64,000 nt of DNA from Pedobacter sp. PLR (lineage in GTDB: Bacteria; Bacteroidota; Bacteroidia; Sphingobacteriales; Sphingobacteriaceae): contig NZ_JAPIVQ010000010.1 of assembly GCF_026239675.1 (NCBI RefSeq), forward strand, positions 124,001-188,000. Reading direction: 5' to 3'. The notes beneath the pieces were generated by a model that saw nothing but the letters and a program-made list of their open reading frames with translations, ran no database searches and was not told where the DNA came from. Positions 45,901 through 53,998 of this stretch are shown in pieces. The translations under genes and the position numbers were made by a program. Numbering within the stretch: the first letter of the stretch is position 1; every line of letters starts with the position of its first letter.

Positions 45901-46055
45901 GTTTAGCGAATCTTAAACTGACCCTAACCGGAGAAAACCTGTTGACGTTTTACGGTCATAAAGGAATGGATCCTGAACAAACCATTGAAGGAACTACCTA
46001 TTACCGTTATCCGGCAATGCGCACCCTATCTGCTGGTTTAAACCTTACTTTCTAA
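42963..46055 (+). CDS. susC: SusC/RagA-family TonB-dependent transporter (second pair)
   Basis: 1030 residues with signal peptide (FADAQ). N-terminal carboxypeptidase-like domain (VSGKVIEKGTQLPLPGVSVL), TonB-box-like stretch DEVVVVAYGTTKKRDITGAV, plug with LYVVDGNPYSGD and SALYGSRGANGVIIITTK, then the barrel ending in LNLTF. I see no cysteine and only about six methionines in the whole chain. No degradative enzyme follows its partner susD, so the substrate is not evident. The cysteine-run upstream ORF suggests a link to sulfur supply, which is inference. Confidence 0.93.
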   Translation: MKTRLSILFLLLFIQFADAQELYKVSGKVIEKGTQLPLPGVSVLIKGSKVGTTTDQSGNFSIQLPKEQETLSFSFLGFSSQEIPAHAGQNLKVSLADASNDLDEVVVVAYGTTKKRDITGAVSRINGEQLQNRQVSNITKALQGLAPGVQAVASSGQPGTSATIRIRGIGSINASSSPLYVVDGNPYSGDLSSINPSDVESISVLKDAASSALYGSRGANGVIIITTKSGKKNRETQINASFSQGISDRSVKDYEQVTTDQYFENYWLAVKNKQLSSNPTFTDQQAGEAASRQLIGDLGINPYGINFPNPVGLDGKIVPGAQALWNDNWGEATEQTARRTQADLSFSGGSEKSQYYISGGYLNDKGIALGSGFKRYNTRINLTTQAKKWLTAGLNISASSSLQDYPTSEDSKTSNVIQYSRAIPGFYPIYQHNPDGSFKLDGNNQKIYDFGDYRPSSALPKSNLPATVGLDKSQIMKDNVSARTFLEATILPELTFKTTYSGDFQNYNSHSYTNPLLGDGKETGGDVSKSNSRTYSWTWNNIATYDKSFGDHHLNVLGGQELYKYNYSVISGSRQRFVLPDLYEPDAAAQLTGFGGNSIDYTLLSFLGRAEYDYKKKYLLSASLRTDGTSRFSPEQRWGTFWSLGASWKVSEEAFLKNTPWLSTLTLRTSYGAQGNDNIGTYYAYKGLYSIKSNLGENGLVTSRLPTPDLKWESNLNLNVGIDFGIFNDRINGTIEYFDRRSKDLLFSRPIAPSLGFSSIDENIGALKNQGIELQINAIPVRTTDFRWTISLNATHYKNTITALPGNKDIPTATKIMRVGGTISDFFLKEWAGVNPDNGDPLWYKNDASGNRITTNDYSSATQYYQGTSLPDLTGGISNTFNYKEFEISALLSYSIGGKILDNDYVGLMHTGNAIGRPWSTEILNHWTPENRNTDVPKLTTDDKGWTQPSTRFLYSGTYARLKNVTLGYSLPKALANRWGLANLKLTLTGENLLTFYGHKGMDPEQTIEGTTYYRYPAMRTLSAGLNLTF

Positions 46056-46071
46056 TTTTAATTCTACGACA

Positions 46072-47577
46072 ATGAACATCAAAAATATCACCTATATCGC
46101 GGTTACAGCCCTATTGCTCCCATTTCTGGGTTGCAAGAAAGAGCTAACCACCAGTCCTACGGCATCCGTAGATGAAACCCTGGTGTATGCGAATGTTGAC
46201 AATATCGAGACGGTCCTGAACGGGACATGGGCTTATATGCACGATACTTTTTTCACCTATGCCAATCCCGGATATTCTACCATTTTAAGGAACAGTGATG
46301 CTATGGGGAATGATGTAGCGATCATCCAAAATAAATATGGATACAAAGATTCTTACAACTTTACCATCGCCAATAATCAGACCCGCTTAGGCGCGATCTG
46401 GTCACTGCTTTACAAGGTGATCGACAACAGCAATAACATCATCACCAAGATTGATGCCTCAGCAGGTGCAGCAGATAAAAAAGCAAGGATTAAAGGTCAG
46501 GCACTAGCCTTAAGGGCCAACAGTTATTTAAACCTGGTTACTTACTACCAGTTCAATTATCAGTTGAATCCACAGGCAAAAGCGGTTCCTTTGTACACTA
46601 CGCCAACTGTTCCAGGTTCGGTAGCGAATCCAAAAGCCACGTTGGAGCAGATCTATCAGGTCATTGTAGCCGATTTAACAGAGGCTGCGGCTTTATTGCC
46701 GGACTATAACCGCCCGAATACCACTAAATACAAGATCAACATTGATGTGGTTCATGGTCTTTTAGCGAGAACCTACCTGAATATGGGAAAATGGGATCTG
46801 GCAGCAGAGCACGCTTTAGCGGCAAAGAAGAACTATACTTATATGGCTGCCGATGAGTATGCGAATGGCTTTAATGAGTTAAAGAACAGTGAATGGATCT
46901 GGGGACAAGGACAGCAGGCAGATCAAAGTACGGCCAGTTATTCCTTCCATTTCCTGGATGTCAGCAGCCCTTCTTCCTACTATTACAGCTTCATGGCTGA
47001 TCCGAATTTCAAAAAGCTATTTGACGCCACCGACATCAGAACAAAACTGTTTTTATGGGATGGATTACCAGGCAGAGAAGGTTATTTAAGGTACCAGAAG
47101 TTTAAGTTCCGTCCGGATGTAACCGCAGATATTGTGATGATGCGTTCTGCAGAAATGACATTAATCGCAGCAGAAGGTTATGCAAGAGCAGGAAACCTGC
47201 CTAAAGCATCAGAAACCTTAAATGAACTGCTTACTGCCAGAAAAGCTACGCCATTTGATTTGGGTTCAAAATCAAAAGAAGAAGTGATAGCCAGCATCCT
47301 GACCGAAAGAAGAAAAGAACTTTGGGGAGAAGGTTTTGCCTTATCAGATATCCTGAGAACACAGGCATCTGTGATCAGAAAACCTGCATTAGGACCAGAT
47401 GGACAACCTTTAAAAGTGACGGTGATTACGCCTGATGGTACGCCTAAAGAAGTATTTGCCAAACAGCATACCACTTTAAGGTTCCCGAACAGCACTGATT
47501 TCGTACCCAACAGCCCTTATTATTTAATTCCACTACCATTAACGGAATTATCCAACAATGGCAACCTGGGGAAATAA
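46072..47577 (+). CDS. susD: SusD/RagB-family lipoprotein (second pair)
   Basis: 501 residues, lipobox LPFLGCKKE (Cys21). SusD features include GQALALRANSYLNLVTYYQF, HGLLARTYLNMGKWDLAAEH, RSAEMTLIAAEGYARAGNLP and RRKELWGEGFALSDILR. It begins 16 bp after susC and acts with it as substrate-binding lid. Apart from the lipobox, no cysteine is visible. A terminator hairpin follows, so the operon is just susC-susD. The substrate is unknown. Confidence 0.92.
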   Translation: MNIKNITYIAVTALLLPFLGCKKELTTSPTASVDETLVYANVDNIETVLNGTWAYMHDTFFTYANPGYSTILRNSDAMGNDVAIIQNKYGYKDSYNFTIANNQTRLGAIWSLLYKVIDNSNNIITKIDASAGAADKKARIKGQALALRANSYLNLVTYYQFNYQLNPQAKAVPLYTTPTVPGSVANPKATLEQIYQVIVADLTEAAALLPDYNRPNTTKYKINIDVVHGLLARTYLNMGKWDLAAEHALAAKKNYTYMAADEYANGFNELKNSEWIWGQGQQADQSTASYSFHFLDVSSPSSYYYSFMADPNFKKLFDATDIRTKLFLWDGLPGREGYLRYQKFKFRPDVTADIVMMRSAEMTLIAAEGYARAGNLPKASETLNELLTARKATPFDLGSKSKEEVIASILTERRKELWGEGFALSDILRTQASVIRKPALGPDGQPLKVTVITPDGTPKEVFAKQHTTLRFPNSTDFVPNSPYYLIPLPLTELSNNGNLGK

Positions 47578-47608
47578 AAGATAATACCCTACAATACCCC
47601 TACCTATG

Positions 47609-47650
47609 AAAAAGGGCTGCTCCGATCAATTCGGACAGCCCTTTGTTTGT
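47609..47650. terminator. Intrinsic terminator after the second susD
   Basis: AAAGGGCTG-C-TCCGA pairs with TTCGGA-CAGCCCTTT (47611-47644), a stem of about 14 bp with one bulged C and a loop of about 5 nt. It is followed by a T-rich tail (TGTTTGT). It lies 30 bp after the susD stop. Confidence 0.8.
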
Positions 47651-47704
47651 ATTTACAGCTTATTCTAATAAAAGCTACCTGCTACATTGAAACAAGAGCA
47701 AGCA

Positions 47705-47783
<79 letters not shown>

Positions 47784-47784
47784 A

Positions 47785-49122
47785 TTAAACCGCGTCTGAT
47801 AAAGACGTAAAGGTAAAATCCCTGATCTTCAAGGGAGGAAGTAAGTAGTTTGAATTTGATTCTGCACTGACTGTTCTTTCCGTTTTACCCATTTCATCCA
47901 GATTGTTGAGCATAATAATCGGGCTCTCATTGAACCTGAAGTTCTTTACCGGAAACTTGATCTCTCCGTTCTCAATATAAAAAGTACCATCTCTGGTAAG
48001 TCCTGTCAGCAGTAATGTTTGCGGATCTACAGAACGGATATACCATAACCTCGTGACCAAAATCCCCTTTTCCGTTCCTTTAATCAGCTCTTCCAGCGAT
48101 TTATCGCCACCCAACATGATGAGCCCATCCGGTGAAGGAAGCGCTTTAATCCCGGTCTTTTCTGCCCAATATCTGGACGAATACAGGTTTTTAACCACCC
48201 CTTTTTCTATCCAGTTGACTTTCTGCTGCGGTCTTCCATCACCCGACCAGGTGGCTCCCGGCAGCTCTTTATTCCATGGATCTGAAAAAACATTGACACG
48301 TTCATCCAGCAATTGCTCACCTACTTTAGTCTTTCCACCAGGCTTGCTCATCGAGCTCCTGCCCTCATCAGCCCTACGGGCGTCCAGGTCGAAAAACAGG
48401 TTTTCCAGCATCACGGCCACCGCCGTAGGCTCCAGGATCACCGTATACTTACCTGGCTCGATGGCCTTCGCTGTCACAGAAGCCATGGCTTTCTTTGCTG
48501 CCACTGCGGTATCCGTCCGGGCATCCAGCTTACTAAAATCATTATAACCTCTGGTCGCATAACCAGATCCTTTCCCGTCTTCTGTGCGGATGGTGATGTT
48601 GAAAGCCACGTCAGTGCCTTTATTATAGGCAAACAAGCCCTTACTGTTCATCATTGCGGAGAAACCTGACTGATTAGAAAGGAAACCCGCTGCATTCAGC
48701 TTATTTTTCTTTGCCTGCTCCAGACTTGCCGCTACGGCATCCGCTCTTTCTTTCGGCCCTACAGCCGCGGTTACTTCCGAGAAAGTTGGCGAATCCGGAC
48801 CATATTCCTGAGGTCCCAGAAAGGACATAAACTCCGGATTTTCCGGAGCCAGCCGGGCCAGCTCCTCTGCCCTGCGCACTACTTTTTCCAGGGAAGCATC
48901 GTCAAACTCATTGATGGTAGCCACCCCTGATTTCTTTCCAAAAGCGGAGCTCACCACCAGACTTTGAGTACTGGACCCTCCGCTGGTAGAGACAGAACTT
49001 CTCGCATACCGGATATTTCCAGAATCTGATCCACCAAGATTTACTTCACATTCATCTGCTTTTGAGTAGCTCAGCACTTTCGTTAAAAGCGCTTTAGCTT
49101 GTTCTTTAGTTAGTATTGCCAT
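47785..49122 (-). CDS. pmbA: PmbA/TldE-family protein (first copy)
   Basis: 445 residues, no signal peptide (starts MAILTKEQAKALLTKVLSYS). The modulator-of-DNA-gyrase fold is recognisable from RYARSSVSTSGG, AFGKKSGVATINEFDDASL, EPGKYTVILEPTAVAVML and LLLTGLTRDGTFYIENGEI. TldE/PmbA subunits lack the HExxxH zinc motif, and none is seen here. It pairs with the TldD gene whose stop lies 5 bp upstream. In E. coli the TldD/TldE dimer degrades unstructured peptides and matures microcin B17. The 3' end abuts the TTGC microsatellite. Confidence 0.88.
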   Translation of the reverse strand: MAILTKEQAKALLTKVLSYSKADECEVNLGGSDSGNIRYARSSVSTSGGSSTQSLVVSSAFGKKSGVATINEFDDASLEKVVRRAEELARLAPENPEFMSFLGPQEYGPDSPTFSEVTAAVGPKERADAVAASLEQAKKNKLNAAGFLSNQSGFSAMMNSKGLFAYNKGTDVAFNITIRTEDGKGSGYATRGYNDFSKLDARTDTAVAAKKAMASVTAKAIEPGKYTVILEPTAVAVMLENLFFDLDARRADEGRSSMSKPGGKTKVGEQLLDERVNVFSDPWNKELPGATWSGDGRPQQKVNWIEKGVVKNLYSSRYWAEKTGIKALPSPDGLIMLGGDKSLEELIKGTEKGILVTRLWYIRSVDPQTLLLTGLTRDGTFYIENGEIKFPVKNFRFNESPIIMLNNLDEMGKTERTVSAESNSNYLLPPLKIRDFTFTSLSDAV

Positions 49123-49127
49123 GATTT

Positions 49128-50768
49128 CTATCCGATTTTTCTAGCTGTATTGATCACATTAACTCCATTAAAACGCGCCGTAGCAGATCCATGAGATACT
49201 GCACTGCTTTGCATAGGCTGCCCCTTACCATCAAAGAAGGAACCTCCTAACCGGTAATCACTTTGATCGCAGATTGCCGAACAGGAATTCCAGAACTCCT
49301 GCGTATTGGCCTGATAGGCCACATCTTTCAACATCCCGACAATCTTACCGCCCTTAATTTCATAATACAATTGTCCGCCAAACTGGAAGTTATAGCGCTG
49401 CTGATCAATAGAAAACGAACCATCACCAACAATATAAATGCCCTTTTCTACATTTTTAATCTGGTCGGCAATAGACAAAGGCTTTTTACCCGGTTGCAGG
49501 GAAATATTGGCCATGCGCTGAAACTGCACACTGCTCCAGTTGTCGGCATAGCAACAACCCTGAGAATGATCCAGCCCCACAATGTGCGCCTGATCCCTGA
49601 TGGCCTGATAATTCACCAAAACCCCGTCTTTAATCACATCCCATTGACCGCATTTCACACCTTCATCGTCATAGCCTACGGCCCCTAAAGAACCTGGTTC
49701 TGTTTTATCCGCCGTAATGTTGACTTCCTTACTGCCATATTTGAAATTTTTACTTTCCCATTTGTCTAAAGTCAGGAAACTTGTGCCCGCAAAATTCGCT
49801 TCATAGCCCAATACGCGATCCAGTTCTGTAGGGTGTCCACAAGACTCATGGATGGTTAACCAGAGGTGTGAAGGGTCTAATACCAGGTCGTATTTACCTG
49901 GCTCTACCGACTTCGCTTTCAGCTTTTCGCCCACCTGCGTTGCCGCCTGTGTTGCATCTTCCAGCATATCATACCTACCTTTGTACAGCGTTCCGGAAGC
50001 AGTTTTTATTTTATCTTCAGGTCTGGCATCCAGATATTCATAACCTTTACCTGTAGGTGCACTTAAAGCATTTCTCGTTTCAAACTTCCCGCTTTCTTTA
50101 TTGATCTTCGTGATGAAAAACGTTGGCCAGATGCGGTGAATATCCTGGTCAATATAAGAGCCGTCGGAGGAAGCAAAATACTTTTGCTCGTTCACCATAA
50201 ACAGAATAGAATTGATATAATCTGCACCACCTTTCATGGCGGCATCATTCACTGACAACAACAAATCCACCTTTTCTTTGATCGGCACTTCGAAAGCATT
50301 TTTCTCTATCGGAGATTTCCAGCTCACCTCACCATAGCCCTTTTGAGGGGCAAGTTGTACCGGTTCAGTCTGTAACCTTGCATTCTCTTTTGCGATTGCC
50401 ACGGCCAGTTCTGCTGCTTTCGCGATGCTATCCTTGTCCACCTGATCTGTTGCCGCAAATCCCCAGCAGCCATTGGCAATCACTCGAATACCGACCCCAT
50501 AGGACTCTGTATTGACGATGTTCTGCACTTTATCCTCTCTGGTTACCACAAACTGGTTCAGGTAACGACCTACACGAACATCTGTATAGCTGGCTCCTTT
50601 AGCACGTGCCGCATTGAGTGCCACGTCAGAAAGCAGCTTTTTTGCAGCCGGATCGATGTATTCGAGTGCCCTTTCAGGGGAGATCTCATTTCCCCACACC
50701 GGAATTGCCGGAAGCATTGCCGCGGCCGCTCCGATTCCTGTTAAATGAATAAAATTTCTACGTTTCAA
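49128..50768 (-). CDS. tldD: TldD-family zinc metalloprotease with Tat-like signal (copy 1)
   Basis: 546 residues. The start is a TTG at 50768; no in-frame ATG is available. The N-terminus KRRNFIHLTGIGAAAAM resembles a twin-arginine signal (RRNFI plus hydrophobic stretch). The active site HESCGHPTELDRVLGYEAN (about residue 306) gives HExxxH. FWNSCSAICDQSDYRLGG near the C-terminus may hold the zinc-binding cysteine. TldD usually lacks a signal peptide and is cytoplasmic, so the Tat-like N-terminus suggests export. It pairs with the PmbA gene 5 bp downstream. Confidence 0.88.
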   Translation of the reverse strand: MKRRNFIHLTGIGAAAAMLPAIPVWGNEISPERALEYIDPAAKKLLSDVALNAARAKGASYTDVRVGRYLNQFVVTREDKVQNIVNTESYGVGIRVIANGCWGFAATDQVDKDSIAKAAELAVAIAKENARLQTEPVQLAPQKGYGEVSWKSPIEKNAFEVPIKEKVDLLLSVNDAAMKGGADYINSILFMVNEQKYFASSDGSYIDQDIHRIWPTFFITKINKESGKFETRNALSAPTGKGYEYLDARPEDKIKTASGTLYKGRYDMLEDATQAATQVGEKLKAKSVEPGKYDLVLDPSHLWLTIHESCGHPTELDRVLGYEANFAGTSFLTLDKWESKNFKYGSKEVNITADKTEPGSLGAVGYDDEGVKCGQWDVIKDGVLVNYQAIRDQAHIVGLDHSQGCCYADNWSSVQFQRMANISLQPGKKPLSIADQIKNVEKGIYIVGDGSFSIDQQRYNFQFGGQLYYEIKGGKIVGMLKDVAYQANTQEFWNSCSAICDQSDYRLGGSFFDGKGQPMQSSAVSHGSATARFNGVNVINTARKIG

Positions 50769-50839
50769 AGTAAGGTGGTTTAGGTTAATTAAATAGTAAG
50801 TATCAGACGGTTAGCCCCCACAAAAAGTTACAAAAAATC

Positions 50840-52480
50840 TTAGCCTAGCTTACGTCCGGTATTGATCACATTTACCCCGTTAAAACGGGTCGTTGCACTG
50901 CCATGCGAAACCGCACTCACCTGACCAGGCTGTCCTTTCCCATCGGCAAAGGTACCGCCCAGCCGGTAATCGTTCTGGTCGCATAGTTGTGTGCAGGAAT
51001 TCCAGAACTCCTGCGTGTTGGACTGATAAGAAGCATCTTTCAACATTCCCCCAATCTGTCCGTCTTTAATCTCATAGGCCAGCTGGGCACTAAACTGAAA
51101 ATTATAGCGCTGCTGATCAATAGAATAGGAGTTCCTGCCAAACATATAAATCCCCTTCTCTACATTCTTCACCATTTCTGCTGCACTAAGCGGGATTTTC
51201 CCTGGCGCCAGCGAGACATTTGGCATCCGCTGAAACTGAATACTTTGCCAGCTATCTGCATAGCAACAAGCCTGGGAAGCTTTTAAACCAAGAATATGCG
51301 CCTGATCCCTGATGGTTTGATAATTGACCAGTATACCATCCTTAATGATATCCCAGTTACCACATTTCACCCCTTCATCATCATAACCAACCGCTCCTAA
51401 AGAACCGGGCTCCGTTTTATCTGCAATAACATTCACGGCTTTACTGCCAAAATTGAATTGCTTACTCTCCCATTTATCTAAAGTCAGGAAACTCGTTCCT
51501 GCATAATTCGCTTCATAACCCAATACGCGATCCAGCTCAGTTGGGTGCCCTACAGATTCATGAATGGTCAGGAATAAATGTGTAGGATCCAATACCAGAT
51601 CATACTTTCCGGGATCAACCGGCTTAGCCTTTAGCTTTTCTGCAACATGAGCAGTAGCTTCCCGAACATCTTCCAGCATATCATAACGTTTTTTATACAT
51701 CGTTACCGGACCACCCTTAATCTTCTCGGAATCCTTTGGTGTCAGATATTCAAAGCCCATTCCCATTGGCGAAGAAAGTGCATTTCTGGTTTCAAACTTT
51801 CCTCCTGCAGGGTCAATCCCCGTCACGGTAAAAGTTGGCCAGATCCGCTGGATGTCCTGATCGATATAAGAACCATCCGTAGAAGCAAAATATTTCTGTT
51901 CATTGACCATAAAAAGATTCGAATTCACATACTTCGCTCCTCCTTTTAAAGCCTCGTTATTCACCCCCAACAACAACTCCACCTTATCAGGAATCGGAAC
52001 CTCAAAAGCATTGATTTCCAAAGGAGTTTTCCAGGTCACCTCACCAAAACCTTGCTGTGGCGCCAACTGTACCGGTTCCGTTAATAACTTAGCATTTCCT
52101 TTGGCAATAGCGACCGCCATTTCTGCTGCACGGGCGATGCTGTCATTGTCCAGATTATTGGTAGCCGCAAAACCCCAGCTACCAAAAGCAACCACCCGGA
52201 CACCCATTCCATAAGACTCTGAATTGGCAATATTCTGCACCTGCTTTTCCCGTGTCGCAATCACCTGATTCAGATACCGGCCAATCCGGACATCCGCATA
52301 TGTTGCCCCTTTAGCACGTGCCGCATTGAGTGCCACATCAGCCATCCTTTTCTTCAGGGCCACATCAACAGGAGTTAAAGCCTCCTCAATCGTGATCTCC
52401 TTACCAAAAAGCGGCATACTTTGAACCATCGAAGCCCCAAGGCCTACTCCGGTCATATATAGAAAGTCTCTTCTTCTCAA
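50840..52480 (-). CDS. tldD: TldD-family zinc metalloprotease with Tat-like signal (copy 2)
   Basis: 546 residues from a TTG at 52480; an upstream TAA leaves no ATG. The N-terminus RRRDFLYMTGVGLG fits the Tat consensus RRxFL. The zinc motif is HESVGHPTELDRVLGYEAN at about residue 306. FWNSCTQLCDQNDYRLGG matches the C-terminal cysteine region of the other copies. It is the only TldD copy without a PmbA gene directly downstream: TldD copy 1 follows after 71 bp. A structured 199-bp gap precedes it. Confidence 0.87.
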   Translation of the reverse strand: MRRRDFLYMTGVGLGASMVQSMPLFGKEITIEEALTPVDVALKKRMADVALNAARAKGATYADVRIGRYLNQVIATREKQVQNIANSESYGMGVRVVAFGSWGFAATNNLDNDSIARAAEMAVAIAKGNAKLLTEPVQLAPQQGFGEVTWKTPLEINAFEVPIPDKVELLLGVNNEALKGGAKYVNSNLFMVNEQKYFASTDGSYIDQDIQRIWPTFTVTGIDPAGGKFETRNALSSPMGMGFEYLTPKDSEKIKGGPVTMYKKRYDMLEDVREATAHVAEKLKAKPVDPGKYDLVLDPTHLFLTIHESVGHPTELDRVLGYEANYAGTSFLTLDKWESKQFNFGSKAVNVIADKTEPGSLGAVGYDDEGVKCGNWDIIKDGILVNYQTIRDQAHILGLKASQACCYADSWQSIQFQRMPNVSLAPGKIPLSAAEMVKNVEKGIYMFGRNSYSIDQQRYNFQFSAQLAYEIKDGQIGGMLKDASYQSNTQEFWNSCTQLCDQNDYRLGGTFADGKGQPGQVSAVSHGSATTRFNGVNVINTGRKLG

Positions 52481-52679
52481 TGTATATCTTCTTTATAAAA
52501 TCTAATATCCTTTAAATAACCCATTTAAACGACCCCCATAAAGTATGGCGATAAACAAAAAAGGGAGCACGGTTATGAAAAAGGCATAGGAATTTTGCCC
52601 CCTTCAGGGCAAAGGTTCCAGCCGTTGAATAATTGTGCTCCCTTTTTTAATTGTCCCTTTTTAATTGTCCCTTTTTAAT
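52481..52679. other. Structured intergenic element with long inverted repeat
   Basis: AAAAAAGGGAGCAC (52557-52570) is fully complementary to GTGCTCCCTTTTTT (52635-52648). Between them is an inner hairpin TTTGCCC-CCTTCA-GGGCAAA (52594-52613). Beside it, toward the PmbA stop, the unit CCCTTTTTAATTGT is repeated two to three times. On the minus strand the outer stem ends in a T-run, so it can end transcription after the second PmbA gene. The two-level fold would also suit a small stable RNA. Confidence 0.6.
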
Positions 52680-53996
52680 TTAAACCGCGTCCGACAAAGA
52701 AGTAAACGTAAAGTCCCTGATTTTCATCGGAGGAATCATCCCGCTTCCCGTCCTCACCGGTTTCCCTAATGCTTCTACATTATTCAACATAATCACCGGA
52801 CTCTCATTGAACCTGAAATTCTTCACCGGAAACTTGATCTCTCCGTTTTCTATGTAAAAAGTACCATCCCTTGTTAGCCCGGTCAATAACAATGTTTGCG
52901 GGTCCACCGACCTGATGTACCAGAATCTGGTAACCAAAATCCCCTTTTCCGTGCTCTTAATCAGATCTTCTAAAGATTGCGTGCCACCTTCCAATACAAT
53001 ACTTCTGCTGAAAGGCACCGGCTCTACACCTTTTTGCCCTGCCCAATACCTGGAATAGGCCAGATTTTTCACCACCCCATTTTCTACCCACTGGGTCCTT
53101 TTTACCGGTAAACCGTCGCCAGTCCATGTCGCAGAAGGGATTTCCGGATTCATCGGATCAGAATAGATGTTTACATTTTCAGAAAACAGCTGTTCACCTA
53201 GACGCGTTCCTCCACCTTTTTTGCTCATAAAGCTTCTGCCTTCATCGGCGCTGCGGGCATCAAAGCCCCTGAACATATTGCCCAGCATATCACTGGCGGC
53301 TAATGGTTCCAGAATTACCGTATACTTTCCGGGCTCAATGGCTTTTGCTGCGGCCGAACCTGTAGCTTTAGCAGCGGCGATCTTGCTCAGCGTTAGCGTA
53401 TCCATTTTATCCAGCTCATTAAAACCCTGTTCGATATAGCCGGAACCTGTTCCTGCCTGATTTCTAACCGTCACAGAAAAGGAAACATCTGTTCCTTTAT
53501 TATAGGCAAAAAGCCCTTTAGAGTTCATGATCGCATTGAATCGGGTAGAATTCTCTAAAAACCCGGCTGCTTCCAGATTTGCGGCTTTAGACACCTGGAG
53601 ACTCTTACCCACCATTTCTGCTCTGGTATCCGGGGTAATCGCGGCTGTTTTTGCGTTATAGGTTGCGGACTCCTGAAAAGTCTGTGGTCCTAACAAAGGC
53701 ATAAATTCCGGATTCTCCGGTGCCAGCATAGCCAGTTCTTCTGCTCTTTTTACCACTTTTTGCAGCGAAGCATCGTCAAACTCATTGATGGTTGCTACTC
53801 CGGTTTTCTTGCCAAAAGTAGCGCTCACTGCCAGATCCATCACGCTGATTTGTCCGGCAGTAGAGACCGCATTTCTTGCATAGCGGATATTTCCGCCGTC
53901 AGAGCCACTTAAACTTAGTTCGCAGGAATCTGCTTTTGAATAGCTGAGTACCTTTTTTAGTATTGCCTGGGCTTCTTCTTTACTTAGTATGGCCAT
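52680..53996 (-). CDS. pmbA: PmbA/TldE-family protein (second copy)
   Basis: 438 residues, no signal peptide (MAILSKEEAQAILKKVLSYS). It is clearly paralogous to the copy at 47785: shared ATFGKKTGVATINEFDDASL, EPGKYTVILEPLAASDML and the identical end KIRDFTFTSLSDAV. It lacks HExxxH, as expected for the TldE-type partner. It starts 2 bp after the third TldD gene, so these two are co-translated and likely form the heterodimer. Confidence 0.88.
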   Translation of the reverse strand: MAILSKEEAQAILKKVLSYSKADSCELSLSGSDGGNIRYARNAVSTAGQISVMDLAVSATFGKKTGVATINEFDDASLQKVVKRAEELAMLAPENPEFMPLLGPQTFQESATYNAKTAAITPDTRAEMVGKSLQVSKAANLEAAGFLENSTRFNAIMNSKGLFAYNKGTDVSFSVTVRNQAGTGSGYIEQGFNELDKMDTLTLSKIAAAKATGSAAAKAIEPGKYTVILEPLAASDMLGNMFRGFDARSADEGRSFMSKKGGGTRLGEQLFSENVNIYSDPMNPEIPSATWTGDGLPVKRTQWVENGVVKNLAYSRYWAGQKGVEPVPFSRSIVLEGGTQSLEDLIKSTEKGILVTRFWYIRSVDPQTLLLTGLTRDGTFYIENGEIKFPVKNFRFNESPVIMLNNVEALGKPVRTGSGMIPPMKIRDFTFTSLSDAV

Positions 53997-53998
53997 AA

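Noticed and set aside
48053-48547. 164-codon open frame antisense to pmbA
   Set aside because: It mirrors conserved PmbA coding sequence. Similar antisense frames appear opposite the paralogue, so it reflects codon bias.
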